64,000 nucleotides of DNA from Amycolatopsis tucumanensis (GCF_021654135.1 NZ_JAKGSD010000027.1:1-64000), one strand, 5' to 3'. Counted from the stretch's first letter, positions 48,792 to 58,298 are shown. The notes: a model not told the origin generated them from the letters alone. Numbers and translations are program-made.

Positions 48792-49544
48792 TCATCGCGC
48801 CGCCGCCTGCTCCGCCGCCAGGAGGCGGCCCGCGCCGGGCAGCGCGGTCGGCAAACCGAGGTGGCGCAACAGGGTGAACGCACCGGCCGTGGCCGCGGAG
48901 AGGACGGGGATCCCGAACTCCGCCTCGGCGGGGCCGATCAGGTCCAGCGACGGCATCTGCACGCAGGCGGAGATGACGAGCGCGTCGGCGCCGGACAGGT
49001 CCAGGCCGCGCGCGGCCGCCATCACCCGCTCGCCCGGGATGCAGCCGACCTCGGCGTTGTCCCCCACTTCGAGCGCGGCCCAGTCGAGCACTTCGAGGCC
49101 CTCGGATTCCAGGTAGGACACGACCTGCTCGGCCAGCGGGCGCAGGTACGGGGTGACCAGGGCGATGCGGCGGGCGCCGAGGGCGGCGAGCCCTTCGACG
49201 AGCGCGCCGGCGCTGGACAGCACCACCGGCCGGTGGCCGGCGTTCGCGAACTGTTCGGTCACCGCGGCCTCGGTGCGCCGGTGCTCGCCGTGCCCTTGCG
49301 CCATGAGCGCGACGAGGCAGGCGTAGAGCACCGCGTCCACGCCCGCGTCGGACAGTTCGTCGACGCACCGTTCGCGTTGCGCGTTCATCGCCCGCAGCTC
49401 CTCCGGGGACACCTTGTGCATCCGCATCCGGCTGGAGTGGAAGGAGAACCGCGCGCCGGGGTGACGACCGAGCAGTGCGGGAACCTCCGTCTCCACGGTG
49501 ACGTTGGAGCTGGGCACGACGAGCCCGATGCGGTGGGTGGTCAC
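48792..49544 (-). CDS. Maleate isomerase/arylmalonate decarboxylase-like Asp/Glu racemase-fold enzyme
   Basis: 250 residues from GTG 49544, behind AGGAGG and overlapping the ligase stop. 'IGLVVPSSNVTVETEVPALL' is the hallmark of maleate cis-trans isomerases. The two catalytic Cys positions are 'VLYACLVALM' (Cys76 region) and 'LVISACVQMPSLDLI'. It should convert maleate to fumarate or act on a related cis-diacid. With a salicylyl-CoA-hydroxylase-like enzyme upstream, a gentisate-type route ending in maleate is conceivable, but no ring-cleaving gentisate dioxygenase is seen in the operon. Confidence 0.83.
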   Translation of the reverse strand: MTTHRIGLVVPSSNVTVETEVPALLGRHPGARFSFHSSRMRMHKVSPEELRAMNAQRERCVDELSDAGVDAVLYACLVALMAQGHGEHRRTEAAVTEQFANAGHRPVVLSSAGALVEGLAALGARRIALVTPYLRPLAEQVVSYLESEGLEVLDWAALEVGDNAEVGCIPGERVMAAARGLDLSGADALVISACVQMPSLDLIGPAEAEFGIPVLSAATAGAFTLLRHLGLPTALPGAGRLLAAEQAAAR

Positions 49545-51259
49545 GGATTTCCTCCTGAGGTGGTTGCGGGGGCGGTGCTGCGCGGCCGCCCGGTCTCGGC
49601 GCGTTCGGCGGCGACCTTGCGGGCGATGTCGGCGTGCAGGCGTTTCTTGTCCATCTTCCCGACCAGGGTGCGGGGGATTTCGGCGATCAGCTCGATGCGT
49701 TCGGGCCACTTGAACTTCGCGACCTGCAGGGCGGCGAAGTGGTCCTGGACGTCGCGCAGGGTGAGCGGCTCGCCCGGCACGACGAGGTAGGCGCACGTGC
49801 GCTCGCCCAGGCGCGGGTCCGGCATGGCGACCACGGCCGCGGCGGTGATCCGGGGGTGGCGGAGCAGCAACGACTCCACCTCCTCGGCGTTGATCTTCTC
49901 GCCGCCCCGGTTGATCAGATCCTTGATCCGGCCTTCGATCGTGAGGTACCGCTCCCCGTCGATCTCCCGGATCACGGCGAGGTCCCCGGTGCGGTAGAAG
50001 CCATCGGAGGTGAACGCCGTCGCGTTGTGCCGGGGTGCGTCGAAGTAGCCGCGGAGGGTGTATGGGCCGCGGCAGCAGAGTTCGCCGATCTCCCCGTCCG
50101 GGACTTCGGTCTCGGTGCCGGGTTCGAGGATCCGGACTTCGTCCATTGGGGACAGTGGGGTGCCGACGGTCTCCGCGCGGGCTTCGCGCGGAGCGCCCGG
50201 GCGCGTGGTGATGAAGAGTCCTTCGCCCATGCCGAACAGCTGCCCCGACCACAGGCCGCGGCGTTCCAGTCCGTCGAAGAGCGCGGGCGGCACCTTCGTG
50301 CCGGACAACACCACCTGGGTCACCGATTTCGTCGCCGCCGCGAAGCCGGGCAGGCCCGCCGCCTTGAAGTGCCCGTGCCCGAGCAGGACGTGCGTGACCC
50401 GCTCCTGCGCCATCAGCGGGAACGAGACCTCCGGGTCGGCGGTGCCGAGAACCAGGCACGCGCCGACGCTGTGCGGGCCGTGGACCGCGCACACGATGCC
50501 GGCGTTGTGGATGATGGGGATCAGGTGGGCCACCCGGGTGTCCGGGCTCCAGCCCCAGGAACGCGCGTAGGCCAGGGCGTTGTACCAGTATTCGGCGTGC
50601 AGCCGCGGGATCACCTTCGGCACCCCGGTGGTGCCGCCGGAGAGCTGGAAGACCGCGACGTCGTCGGGATCGATGCCGCGCTGAATCTGCTCCACCGTCG
50701 CGCGGGCGGCCCGCGGATCGACGCCGGCGCCGAGCGACTCGATCGCGACGCCCGCGGCGCCGGCGGAATCGCCCAGCACCAGCACGTGACGCAGTGTGGG
50801 GTGGTCGCGCTGCTGCTCGACGGCGAAGCCGACCAGGTCGAACCCGCGGTTGTCCGCCTCCACCAGGTGGGCGACGGCGCCGACCCGCCTGCTGATCTCG
50901 CCGATCTCGTGGCCGCGGTGCGCGGCCAGGGTGCACACCGGAACCAGCCCGGCCTTGAGCACCCCGTACCAGGCGAGGATCGCCCCGAGCCGGTTCGAGA
51001 CCTGGAACAGCACCGGATCACCGGGCGCCAGGCCCAGCCCGGCCAGGCCCGCCGCGAGGAGGTCGGTGCGCTCGTCCAGTTCCCGGAAGGTCACCCGCCC
51101 GTCGAGCGCGACGACCGCGTCGCGCTCCGGATGGGCCACCGCGACCGCGTGCAGCTCGTCCGCGATCGTGGCCGTGCCCCACAGGCCCGCCTCCCGGTAC
51201 CGGCGCACCACGTCCCCGGGGTAGGTGACGAGCCGCTCGCCCCACCGGCTTGTCCTCAT
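49541..51259 (-). CDS. Aryl-AMP ligase (salicylate/2,3-dihydroxybenzoate-AMP ligase-like)
   Basis: 572 residues from ATG 51259 (GAGGAGG upstream). DhbE/EntE-like order: 'RWGERLVTYPGDVVRRYREAGLW' at the N-terminus, P-loop 'VFQLSGGTTGVPKVIPR', 'FGMGEGLFITTRPG', A8 hinge 'FYRTGDLAVIREIDGERYL', 'KDLINRGGEKINAEEVE', and catalytic Lys in 'RTLVGKMDKKRL'. Such ligases adenylate salicylate, 2,3-dihydroxybenzoate or anthranilate-like acids. In Streptomyces sp. WA46 salicylate degradation an AMP ligase of this type (SdgA) works with SdgC. Overlaps both neighbours by 4 bp. Confidence 0.87.
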   Translation of the reverse strand: MRTSRWGERLVTYPGDVVRRYREAGLWGTATIADELHAVAVAHPERDAVVALDGRVTFRELDERTDLLAAGLAGLGLAPGDPVLFQVSNRLGAILAWYGVLKAGLVPVCTLAAHRGHEIGEISRRVGAVAHLVEADNRGFDLVGFAVEQQRDHPTLRHVLVLGDSAGAAGVAIESLGAGVDPRAARATVEQIQRGIDPDDVAVFQLSGGTTGVPKVIPRLHAEYWYNALAYARSWGWSPDTRVAHLIPIIHNAGIVCAVHGPHSVGACLVLGTADPEVSFPLMAQERVTHVLLGHGHFKAAGLPGFAAATKSVTQVVLSGTKVPPALFDGLERRGLWSGQLFGMGEGLFITTRPGAPREARAETVGTPLSPMDEVRILEPGTETEVPDGEIGELCCRGPYTLRGYFDAPRHNATAFTSDGFYRTGDLAVIREIDGERYLTIEGRIKDLINRGGEKINAEEVESLLLRHPRITAAAVVAMPDPRLGERTCAYLVVPGEPLTLRDVQDHFAALQVAKFKWPERIELIAEIPRTLVGKMDKKRLHADIARKVAAERAETGRPRSTAPATTSGGNP

Positions 51260-52794
51260 GCCGCCTCCTCGGTGAACGAGATCAGGTCGCACCGCCCGCT
51301 GATCAGGCCGGCCGCGAGGTCGCCGCGCGAGCTCGGCGGACCGTCCACGACCACCAGCCCGCCCGCTTCAGTGCGGACCCGTTCGGCCAGATCGAGCCGG
51401 GTCAGCACGGCGAGCCGGTCGGCGGGGCCGGCGAACCGGAAACCGTCGGCCCCGTCCCGTCGAGCTTGACGCGCCCGCGCGACGACGGCATCTCCGGCGT
51501 CGTCCCAGGGATCGGCGACCGCGTCGGCGAACGTCGTGAGCGCCAGGCCCTCGGGAACGGCCGGGAGAACGCGTCGCGGGAACTCGGCCTCCCCGTGCCG
51601 CAGGGGCTGGTCCAGCACCCAGTCGACGAGGTCCCGGGCCGGGGGTGCCGAGTTCGCGTACTGCTCGGCCGCGGCGGCGACGACCTCCGGGCTGGTGGCG
51701 GCGAAGCGGTCGAGCGGGACGTTGCCCGCTCTGGTCATGTAGGCGACCATCAGCCGCTCGACCGGGATGTGCAGCCGCGACGGGAACGACTCCCACCACA
51801 GCTGGCTCCGCCGGGCCAGCTCCTGCATCCGCTCCACGTCCGGGCGGCGGGACGCCTCGTAGCGCGCGAACGCCGCCGCCGCATCGGGTTCGCCGGCCAG
51901 CGCTTCGACCAGTCCGATCGCGTCCTCCATCGCGAGCTTGGTGCCCGAGCCGATGGAGAAGTGGGCGGTGTGCGCGGCGTCCCCGAGCAACACGACCCGC
52001 CCGGACGACCATCGCTTGCACCGCACGGTGCGGAACCGCGTCCAGCGGGTCCGGTTGCCGATCAGCGAGTGCCCGCGCAGCTGCGTGGCGAACACCTGCT
52101 CCAGGTACCGCAACGAGGTGGTGTCCGACGCGTCGGGCGGTGTCGCGTCCGTGGACCGGTCGAACCCGGCGCGCCGCCACGTCTCCTCGTCGGTTTCGAT
52201 CAGGAACGTGCTGTGGCCGCTCGAGTAGGGATAGGCGTGGGTCACGAACACGCCGTGCTCCGTGCCCACCGGGGCGAACATCGCGTCCGGCAGCGCGAAC
52301 TCCGCGCCGCACCACAGGTAGAGCCCGCGGCCGACCTCGATGTCCTCGCCGAAACCGCCGGTGCTCCGGGTGGCGCTGCTGACCCCGTCGGCGGCGACGA
52401 CGATGTCCGCGTCGAGCTCGTCGGCCGCGCGCCGGGCGCCGTATTCGATGCGCACCCCCGCCTTCTCGGCGTGCCGCCGGAGCACGGCGAGCAGTTCGGT
52501 GCGGGCGATACCGATCAGCCGGTCGTTGCGCACCCGCGCGCTCCGGTCCCGGACGGTCATCGTCATGTCGTGCCGGTGGCCGGCGGCCAGGATGTCGCGC
52601 AGGGTGTCCGCGTCGGCCGCCTCGAGCCTGCGTTGGGTGCCGGCCGCCAGTCCCACCCCGAAGCCGAACGTCTTGTCGGGCTCGCCCTGCTCGTGCACGA
52701 CCACCTCGCACGAGGGCTGGGCCAGCTTCAGCAGACGCGCGGCGTAGAGACCGCCCGGGCCCCCGCCGAGCACCGCGGCGCGGCGTACTTGCAT
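51256..52794 (-). CDS. FAD monooxygenase, salicylyl-CoA 5-hydroxylase-like
   Basis: 512 residues. FAD-binding GGGPGGLYAARLLKLAQP near the N-terminus with 'FGFGVGLAAGTQRRLEAAD', the 'DADIVVAADGVSSATR' DG motif, and the 'GRVVLLGDAAHTAHFSIGSG' GD motif. The N-terminal pattern matches salicylyl-CoA 5-hydroxylase (SdgC) and 2-aminobenzoyl-CoA monooxygenases, which act on CoA thioesters. First gene of the operon with aryl-AMP ligase and maleate isomerase-like genes; divergent from hyuA. Confidence 0.87.
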   Translation of the reverse strand: MQVRRAAVLGGGPGGLYAARLLKLAQPSCEVVVHEQGEPDKTFGFGVGLAAGTQRRLEAADADTLRDILAAGHRHDMTMTVRDRSARVRNDRLIGIARTELLAVLRRHAEKAGVRIEYGARRAADELDADIVVAADGVSSATRSTGGFGEDIEVGRGLYLWCGAEFALPDAMFAPVGTEHGVFVTHAYPYSSGHSTFLIETDEETWRRAGFDRSTDATPPDASDTTSLRYLEQVFATQLRGHSLIGNRTRWTRFRTVRCKRWSSGRVVLLGDAAHTAHFSIGSGTKLAMEDAIGLVEALAGEPDAAAAFARYEASRRPDVERMQELARRSQLWWESFPSRLHIPVERLMVAYMTRAGNVPLDRFAATSPEVVAAAAEQYANSAPPARDLVDWVLDQPLRHGEAEFPRRVLPAVPEGLALTTFADAVADPWDDAGDAVVARARQARRDGADGFRFAGPADRLAVLTRLDLAERVRTEAGGLVVVDGPPSSRGDLAAGLISGRCDLISFTEEAA

Positions 52795-52843
52795 CCCGAC
52801 CTCCAGGTTGTGACGGCACTTCCGCTCGTTGACTTAGGCGTAG

Positions 52844-52914
52844 AGTATTCGACGTACACGACGACAAGTCAAGCGACGGCGAGCTTGACTTCAAACACAG
52901 GCGTTTAATAGTCT
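52844..52914. promoter_or_regulatory. Back-to-back promoters joined by a 9-bp-arm palindrome
   Basis: AAGTCAAGC (52866-52874) and GCTTGACTT (52883-52891) are perfect complements with an 8-bp spacer. Each arm contains a TTGACT -35: leftward TTGACT (52872-52867) with AATACT (52849-52844) at 17 bp, rightward TTGACT (52885-52890) with TAGTCT (52909-52914) at 18 bp. One dimeric regulator bound here would control both the FAD-monooxygenase operon and hyuAB. Confidence 0.65.
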
Positions 52915-53000
52915 ACGTTGCCGTAACCACTCGTGGAGCCTGGGCGTGCCCACCTCGTCGGTGCCCCCGCGGTCTCAATCCACGCAAAGGAGCGTGAGTC

Positions 53001-55121
53001 ATGGCGTATGTCATCGGCGTGGACGTGGGCGGTACGTTCACCGACGCCGTTCTCGACGACGACGCGGGCACAGTCCTCGCGGCCAAGTCGCCGTCCACCC
53101 CGCCGGACTACTCCCGGGGTGTTCTCGATGTGCTGGAGCTGCTCGCCGAGCAGCTGGGCAAGCCGCTGAAGGAGATGCTCGCCGACACCCACCACATCGC
53201 GCACGGCACCACGTCGTCGCTGAACGCGCTGGTCATGGGGAACGTGCCACCGGTCGGCTTCCTCACCACCAAGGGGCACCGGGACTCGATCTTCATCATG
53301 AACGTCGAGGGCCGCTACCTCGGCCGGTCCCCGCACGAACTGCAGAACGTGCTGGGACAGGCGAAGGACCACACGCTGCTGCCGAAACGCCTCGCGCTCG
53401 AGGTGACCGAGCGCATCGACCGCGACGGCAACGTCGTGGTCGGCCTCGACGAGGACGAGGCCCGCTCCGCGATCCGCGCGCTGCTCGCCGACGGCGTGCG
53501 GGCGATCGCCGTGTCGCTGTTGTGGTCGTTCCGCAACCCGGTCCACGAACGGCGGCTGCGGGAACTGGTCGCCGAGGAGGACCCCGGCGTCTTCGTCGCG
53601 TTGTCGAGCGAAGTCAGCCCCCGCATCCGGGAGTTCGCCCGCAACGCCACCACGATCATGAGCACCCAGATCGGCCCCGGGCTGCGGGACTACCTCACCA
53701 CGCTGGAGGACACCCTTCGCGCGAACGACCTCGCCGGCCCGCTCCTGGTGATGCAGAGCAACGGCGGCGCGGTCGCGGCCAAGGAGGCCCCGGCCACCGC
53801 GATCAGCACCGTCGGCTCCGTGCTGACCGGCGGTGTCGTCGGCTCGGTGGCGCTCGGGCGCCAGCTCGGGCACCGCAACATCATCTCCACCGACGTCGGG
53901 GGCACGACCTTCCTCGCCGGGCTGGTCGTGGACGGCGAACCGGTGCGCGACACCACGACCGTGATCAACCACCACCCGATCAACGTGCCCACGCTGCGGG
54001 TGGACGCGATCGGTTCCGGTGGTGGCGCGATCGCCTGGCTCGACGCCGGCGGCAACCTCCGCATCGGGCCGCGCAGCGCGCAAGCCGTGCCCGGCCCGGC
54101 CTGCTACGGCAACGGCGGCACCGAACCGACCAACACCGACGCGAACCTGGTGCTGGGCATCCTGCCCGAGCGCGGCCTGCTCGGCGGGCGCAAACCCCTC
54201 TCGCTCGAGCTGGCCAGGCAGGCCATCGACACCCAGATCGCCAAACCGCTCGGGCTCTCGGTCGAGGAGGCCGCGGCCGCGATCTACACCGTGCAGAACG
54301 CCCAGACCGGCGACCTGCTGCGCAAGACCGTCGTCGAGGCCGGTCACGACCCGCGCGAGTTCGTGCTGTACGCCTTCGGCGGCGCCGGTCCCGCGCACTG
54401 CGCCGGCTACGCCGCCGAGGTCGGGGTCGACGAAGTGGTGGTCCCGCTGGGCCCGGTCGCCTCCGCGTTCTCCGCCTACGGCCTCGCGTCCTCGGACATC
54501 GCGCTCGCCGCCGAGCTGTCCGATCCCGCCGTCGTGCCGTTCGACCCGGAGCGGGCCGAACAGAACTTCCGGGACCTGGAAAAGCAGGTTCGCGAAGGGC
54601 TGGACCGCCAGGGGGTGCGGTTCGACACCGTCGAGGTCCACCGCGAGATCGACATGCGCTACTCCATGCAGCTCGCGGAGGTCACCACCCCGGTCGCGGC
54701 CGGACCGCTGGACATGGCCGCGATCGAGGAAGCCGCGGCGGCGTTCGAGGAGCGCTACGCCGCGCTCTACGGCAAGGACGCCGGGTTCCGGGAGGCCGGC
54801 ATCCAGGCCATCACCTTCCGGGTCCGGGGAATCGGCGTGCTGCCGTTCTCGCCGGAGCTGCCCGCGATCCCCGCCGCCGCCTCACCGGACCCGGCCGGGG
54901 CGCGGGTGGGGCACCGCCCGGTCTGCCTTGACGCCGCCACCGGCTACGTGGACACGCCCGTCTACGACTACCGCGAACTGCGTGCCGGGCACCAGCTCGC
55001 CGGCCCCGCCATCGTCGAGGTCCCGACCACCACCGTCGTCGTGCCGGACGGCACCACCGGCACGGTGGACTCGCTCGGCAACCTGATCATCCGCCGCACC
55101 TCCGCCAGGAGCGCCTCATGA
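53001..55121 (+). CDS. Hydantoinase A/oxoprolinase-family (acetone carboxylase beta-like) subunit
   Basis: 706 residues, AAAGGAG upstream of ATG 53001. 'IGVDVGGTFTDAVL' and 'IISTDVGGTTFLAGLVVDG' are the two ATP-binding (actin-like) phosphate loops; 'HGTTSSLNALV', 'MQSNGGAV', 'AIGSGGGAIAWLD' and 'YAFGGAGPAHCAGYAAEVG' complete the HyuA signature. The family phosphorylates or carboxylates substrates in ATP-dependent hydantoin, 5-oxoproline, acetone and acetophenone metabolism. The setting among aromatic genes favours an acetophenone/acetone carboxylase-like role. Overlaps the next gene by ATGA. Confidence 0.9.
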   Translation: MAYVIGVDVGGTFTDAVLDDDAGTVLAAKSPSTPPDYSRGVLDVLELLAEQLGKPLKEMLADTHHIAHGTTSSLNALVMGNVPPVGFLTTKGHRDSIFIMNVEGRYLGRSPHELQNVLGQAKDHTLLPKRLALEVTERIDRDGNVVVGLDEDEARSAIRALLADGVRAIAVSLLWSFRNPVHERRLRELVAEEDPGVFVALSSEVSPRIREFARNATTIMSTQIGPGLRDYLTTLEDTLRANDLAGPLLVMQSNGGAVAAKEAPATAISTVGSVLTGGVVGSVALGRQLGHRNIISTDVGGTTFLAGLVVDGEPVRDTTTVINHHPINVPTLRVDAIGSGGGAIAWLDAGGNLRIGPRSAQAVPGPACYGNGGTEPTNTDANLVLGILPERGLLGGRKPLSLELARQAIDTQIAKPLGLSVEEAAAAIYTVQNAQTGDLLRKTVVEAGHDPREFVLYAFGGAGPAHCAGYAAEVGVDEVVVPLGPVASAFSAYGLASSDIALAAELSDPAVVPFDPERAEQNFRDLEKQVREGLDRQGVRFDTVEVHREIDMRYSMQLAEVTTPVAAGPLDMAAIEEAAAAFEERYAALYGKDAGFREAGIQAITFRVRGIGVLPFSPELPAIPAAASPDPAGARVGHRPVCLDAATGYVDTPVYDYRELRAGHQLAGPAIVEVPTTTVVVPDGTTGTVDSLGNLIIRRTSARSAS

Positions 55122-57427
55122 GCATGCCCATCCCCGGTTCCGAGGTCTTCGCGAGCCGCCCGGCCGACCCCGCCGAACTGCAGCGGTCGCTGCCCACCAC
55201 CCTGCCCACGCACACCGTCACCCAGGAGCAGATCGACGCGCTCGACCCGCTCACCTACGAGGTCGTGCGCCACCGGCTCTGGTCGGTCACCGACGAGATG
55301 GGCGAGGCGCTCAAGCGCATGTCCGGCTCGCCGATCGTGACCGACGCCAACGACTTCGACTTCGCCATCTCCGACGAACTCGGCCAGGAAGTCCAGGTCG
55401 GCCTGTACAACACGATGCTCGTCGGCGCGGTCGACCTGGCCATCTACTGGACGCTGCGCAACCGCGCCACCAACCCCGGCATCGCCGAGGGCGACATGTT
55501 CCTCACCAACGACCCGTGGGTCGGCGGCGGGCTGCACCAGAACGACGTGATGGTGTACCAGCCCGTTTTCCACGACGGCAAGCTGTTCGCCTGGACCAGC
55601 GCGATCTGCCACGAACCGGACCTGGGCGGCGTCGGGCTCGGCTCCTTCTCCCCCGCCGCGCAGGACGTGTTCTCCGAATCCCTGCCCACCCCGCCGGTCA
55701 AGGTGGTGCGCGACTTCCAGTTGCAACGCGACGTCGCCGACCTGTGGGTCCGGCGCTCCCGGGTGCCCATGCTCGTCGCACTCGACCTGCGCGCCAAGGT
55801 CGGCGCCAACAACGTCGGCCGGGAACGGCTGCACGCGCTGATCGAGCAGTACGGCGCCGACACGGTCAAGGCCGTCATGAAGCGGATGATGGCCGACGCC
55901 GAGTCCCGGCTGCGCGGCAAGCTCGCCGCCCTGCCCGACGGCAGCTGGACCGCGACGGGCTACCAGGACCAGTCCCACGAGGGCGACCGCGGCCTGCACA
56001 AGATCACCGTGACCACCACCAAGACCGGCGATCACCTCACGTTCGACTTCACCGGCACCGACCCGCAGTCGGGCGTCGTGAACTGCACCTACGCCGGGAT
56101 GCGCGGCGGCGTCATGCTCGCCCTCCTCCCCGTGCTGGCCGGCGACATCCCGTGGTCGGCAGGCGGGCTCATGCGCTGCTTCGACCTGATCACCGAGGAA
56201 GGCACGCTCAACAACGCGACCTACCCCGCCGCCGTCGGACGGGGCCCCATCGGCCCGGCCTGGCTCACCGGCAACCTCGTCGCCGAATGCCTGGCGCAGA
56301 TGCTCGACCGCGACCTCGAACTCGGCAAGAACGTCCAGGCGACCTGTTGCGGCACCTGGGACACCGCGGTCATCGCGGGACTCGACGAGCGCGGCGAGCA
56401 ACCCGCGCCGTTCCTCAACATCATCATGGAGCCGATGTCCGGCGGGTACGGCGCGCGGCCGCACGCCGACGGCATCGACACCGGCGGGCTCTTCTGCATC
56501 CCGATGGGCCGCATCCCCGACGTGGAGATGACCGAGTTCCTCTACCCGGTGCTGGCCCTGTGGCGGCGTGAGGTCCCGGACTCGGGCGGACCGGGGCGGC
56601 ACCGCGGCGGGGTCGGGGCGTCGATCGCCATCACCCCGCACGGAACCAGCATCCCCATGGGACTCGTCCTCGCCTCCAACGGCAAGGCGGTGTCCCAGAA
56701 CGGCGGTCTCGCCGGCGGGCACCCCGGCAACACCGGGCTCGACGTGCTGGCCCGGCACAGCCGCGTCACCGATCTCCTCGCCGCCGGGCGGATGCCCAGC
56801 GAGCTGTCCGAGATCAGCGAGCACCTCGAACCGGCGCAGAACTACGCGTCCAGCCACCTCGCGCCGGGTGAGGTGTTCGTGATGACCTGGCAGGGCGGCG
56901 GAGGCTACGGCGACCCGCTGAACCGGGATCCCGAGGCGGTCGCCCGCGATCTCCGGGAACAGAAGATCACCGCCGGCGCCGCCCGGTCCGTCTACGGCGT
57001 CGTCGTCGAGAACGGCACCGTGGACGAGGCGGCGACCGCGGCTGAACGCGACCGCCTGCGGGCGGCGCGACGGCAACGCTCGCGGGTCCTTCGCGTGCCC
57101 AGCGGCCGCAAGACCGGCGCGACCTCGGTGAAGCGCCTCGACGACAACCTCGTCGAGGTGACCGACGGGGCGCGGGCCGCGGTGGCGTGCCGCCACTGCC
57201 AGGAGATCCTCGGCGAGGGCGACGACCTCGCCCTCGCGGTCTACGAAGGGCCGGCCACCGACGCCGGGCCGCAGATCATCGCGAACGCCGCGGACTACGT
57301 GGACGCTCCGGTGGTCTTCCGGCAGTACTGCTGCCCGTCCTGCTGGACGGCGCTGTACTCGGCGGTCGTGCCCGCAGGCCACGCCACGCCGCCGCTCGCC
57401 GGGCTGATCGCGACCCCGGCAGCGTGA
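55118..57427 (+). CDS. Hydantoinase B-family subunit fused to a C-terminal Cys-rich (carboxylase gamma-like) domain
   Basis: 769 residues. The HyuB part (about 35-620) shows 'DPLTYEVVRHRLWSVTDEMG', 'NDPWVGGGLHQNDVMVYQPVF', 'FDFTGTDPQSGVVNCTY', 'GGPGRHRGGVG' and 'WQGGGGYGDPLNRDPEAVARD'. Residues about 675-760 add a domain with CRHC and CCPSC pairs, a zinc-ribbon-like layout resembling the small gamma subunit of acetone or acetophenone carboxylases. The fusion would put all but the HyuA function in one chain. Followed by a strong terminator at 57433. Confidence 0.87.
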   Translation: MSMPIPGSEVFASRPADPAELQRSLPTTLPTHTVTQEQIDALDPLTYEVVRHRLWSVTDEMGEALKRMSGSPIVTDANDFDFAISDELGQEVQVGLYNTMLVGAVDLAIYWTLRNRATNPGIAEGDMFLTNDPWVGGGLHQNDVMVYQPVFHDGKLFAWTSAICHEPDLGGVGLGSFSPAAQDVFSESLPTPPVKVVRDFQLQRDVADLWVRRSRVPMLVALDLRAKVGANNVGRERLHALIEQYGADTVKAVMKRMMADAESRLRGKLAALPDGSWTATGYQDQSHEGDRGLHKITVTTTKTGDHLTFDFTGTDPQSGVVNCTYAGMRGGVMLALLPVLAGDIPWSAGGLMRCFDLITEEGTLNNATYPAAVGRGPIGPAWLTGNLVAECLAQMLDRDLELGKNVQATCCGTWDTAVIAGLDERGEQPAPFLNIIMEPMSGGYGARPHADGIDTGGLFCIPMGRIPDVEMTEFLYPVLALWRREVPDSGGPGRHRGGVGASIAITPHGTSIPMGLVLASNGKAVSQNGGLAGGHPGNTGLDVLARHSRVTDLLAAGRMPSELSEISEHLEPAQNYASSHLAPGEVFVMTWQGGGGYGDPLNRDPEAVARDLREQKITAGAARSVYGVVVENGTVDEAATAAERDRLRAARRQRSRVLRVPSGRKTGATSVKRLDDNLVEVTDGARAAVACRHCQEILGEGDDLALAVYEGPATDAGPQIIANAADYVDAPVVFRQYCCPSCWTALYSAVVPAGHATPPLAGLIATPAA

Positions 57428-57432
57428 GGCGC

Positions 57433-57471
57433 GCGCGGCCGGGTGGAGGTCGACCGTCCATCCGGCCGCGC
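57433..57471 (+). terminator. Terminator of hyuAB operon
   Basis: GCGCGGCCGGGTGGA (57433-57447) pairs with TCCATCCGGCCGCGC (57457-57471) at 14 of 15 positions, starting 6 bp after the hyuB stop. Confidence 0.75.
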
Positions 57472-57677
57472 ACGATCAGTTGAACAGCCCGATAGCCCAG
57501 CGCCCCACACGATCAGGGCCGCCGGTATCCCGGAGGCGCTCGCAGAGCACGGGCCATCCCGCTCGCCGCGGTTGTGGCCACGATGATCCCTCCACACCGC
57601 GCGGCCGGAATGTGGGCACCTGGCGAGACCGAACGTTCTCCCCGTACACTCGGGGTGATCGGAAGGCAGGTGACAGG

Positions 57678-58298
57678 GTGTCGGAAGCACGTTCCCGGCT
57701 GCTCGGGACGGCCAGCCGGCTCTTCTACGCGGAGGGGCTGCACTCGGTCGGCATCGACCGGATCGTCGCCGAGGCCAAGGTGACCCGCGCGACGCTGTAC
57801 CGGCACTTCCCCAGCAAGGACGATCTGGTCGTCGCCTACCTCACCGCCGCGGACGAGCTGATCCGCGCCCAGATCGAATCGGTGCGCCAGGCCGGGCACT
57901 CCCCCGCCGACACCGTGCGCGCGGTCGCCGGGACCATCGCCGACAGCATCCGTTCGGATGGGTTTCGCGGGTGCGCCTTCCTCAACGCCGCCGCCGAGTA
58001 CCCCGCGCCCGACCACCCGGTCCACCGCGCCGTCCTGACCCACCGGCAGTGGTTCCTCGACACGATCACCGAGCTGATGGCCGCCACCGGCGAATCCGAA
58101 CCCGAGCCGCACGCCAGGCACTTCGTCATGCTGCGCGACGGCGCCATGGCCGCCGGCTGCCTCGCCGACCCGGAAGCGGTCTGCGAAACCTTCCTCCTCG
58201 GCGTCGAAGGAATCCTCAAGTACCGCGACGCCTCCGTGGTGGACCAGGCTACGGTCACGACCCGCCGACGCCGCCGCCCGGCGCGGGCGTCAACCTGA
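57678..58298 (+). CDS. TetR-family regulator
   Basis: 206 residues from GTG 57678. HTH: 'LFYAEGLHSVGIDRIVAEAKVTRATLYRHFPSKDDLV', then helical ligand domain with 'GFRGCAFLNAAAEYP' and 'EGILKYRD'. The C-terminal 'GCAFLNAAAE' pattern is common in regulators near oxidoreductases. A TACACT -10 (57645-57650) and the palindrome GAACGTTC (57631-57638) precede it. It could regulate itself and perhaps hyuAB upstream. Confidence 0.88.
   Translation: MSEARSRLLGTASRLFYAEGLHSVGIDRIVAEAKVTRATLYRHFPSKDDLVVAYLTAADELIRAQIESVRQAGHSPADTVRAVAGTIADSIRSDGFRGCAFLNAAAEYPAPDHPVHRAVLTHRQWFLDTITELMAATGESEPEPHARHFVMLRDGAMAAGCLADPEAVCETFLLGVEGILKYRDASVVDQATVTTRRRRRPARAST

Noticed and set aside
54968..57382. 804-codon frame antisense to hyuB
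   Set aside because: Composition is that of a GC-skew shadow; HyuB motifs are on the plus strand.
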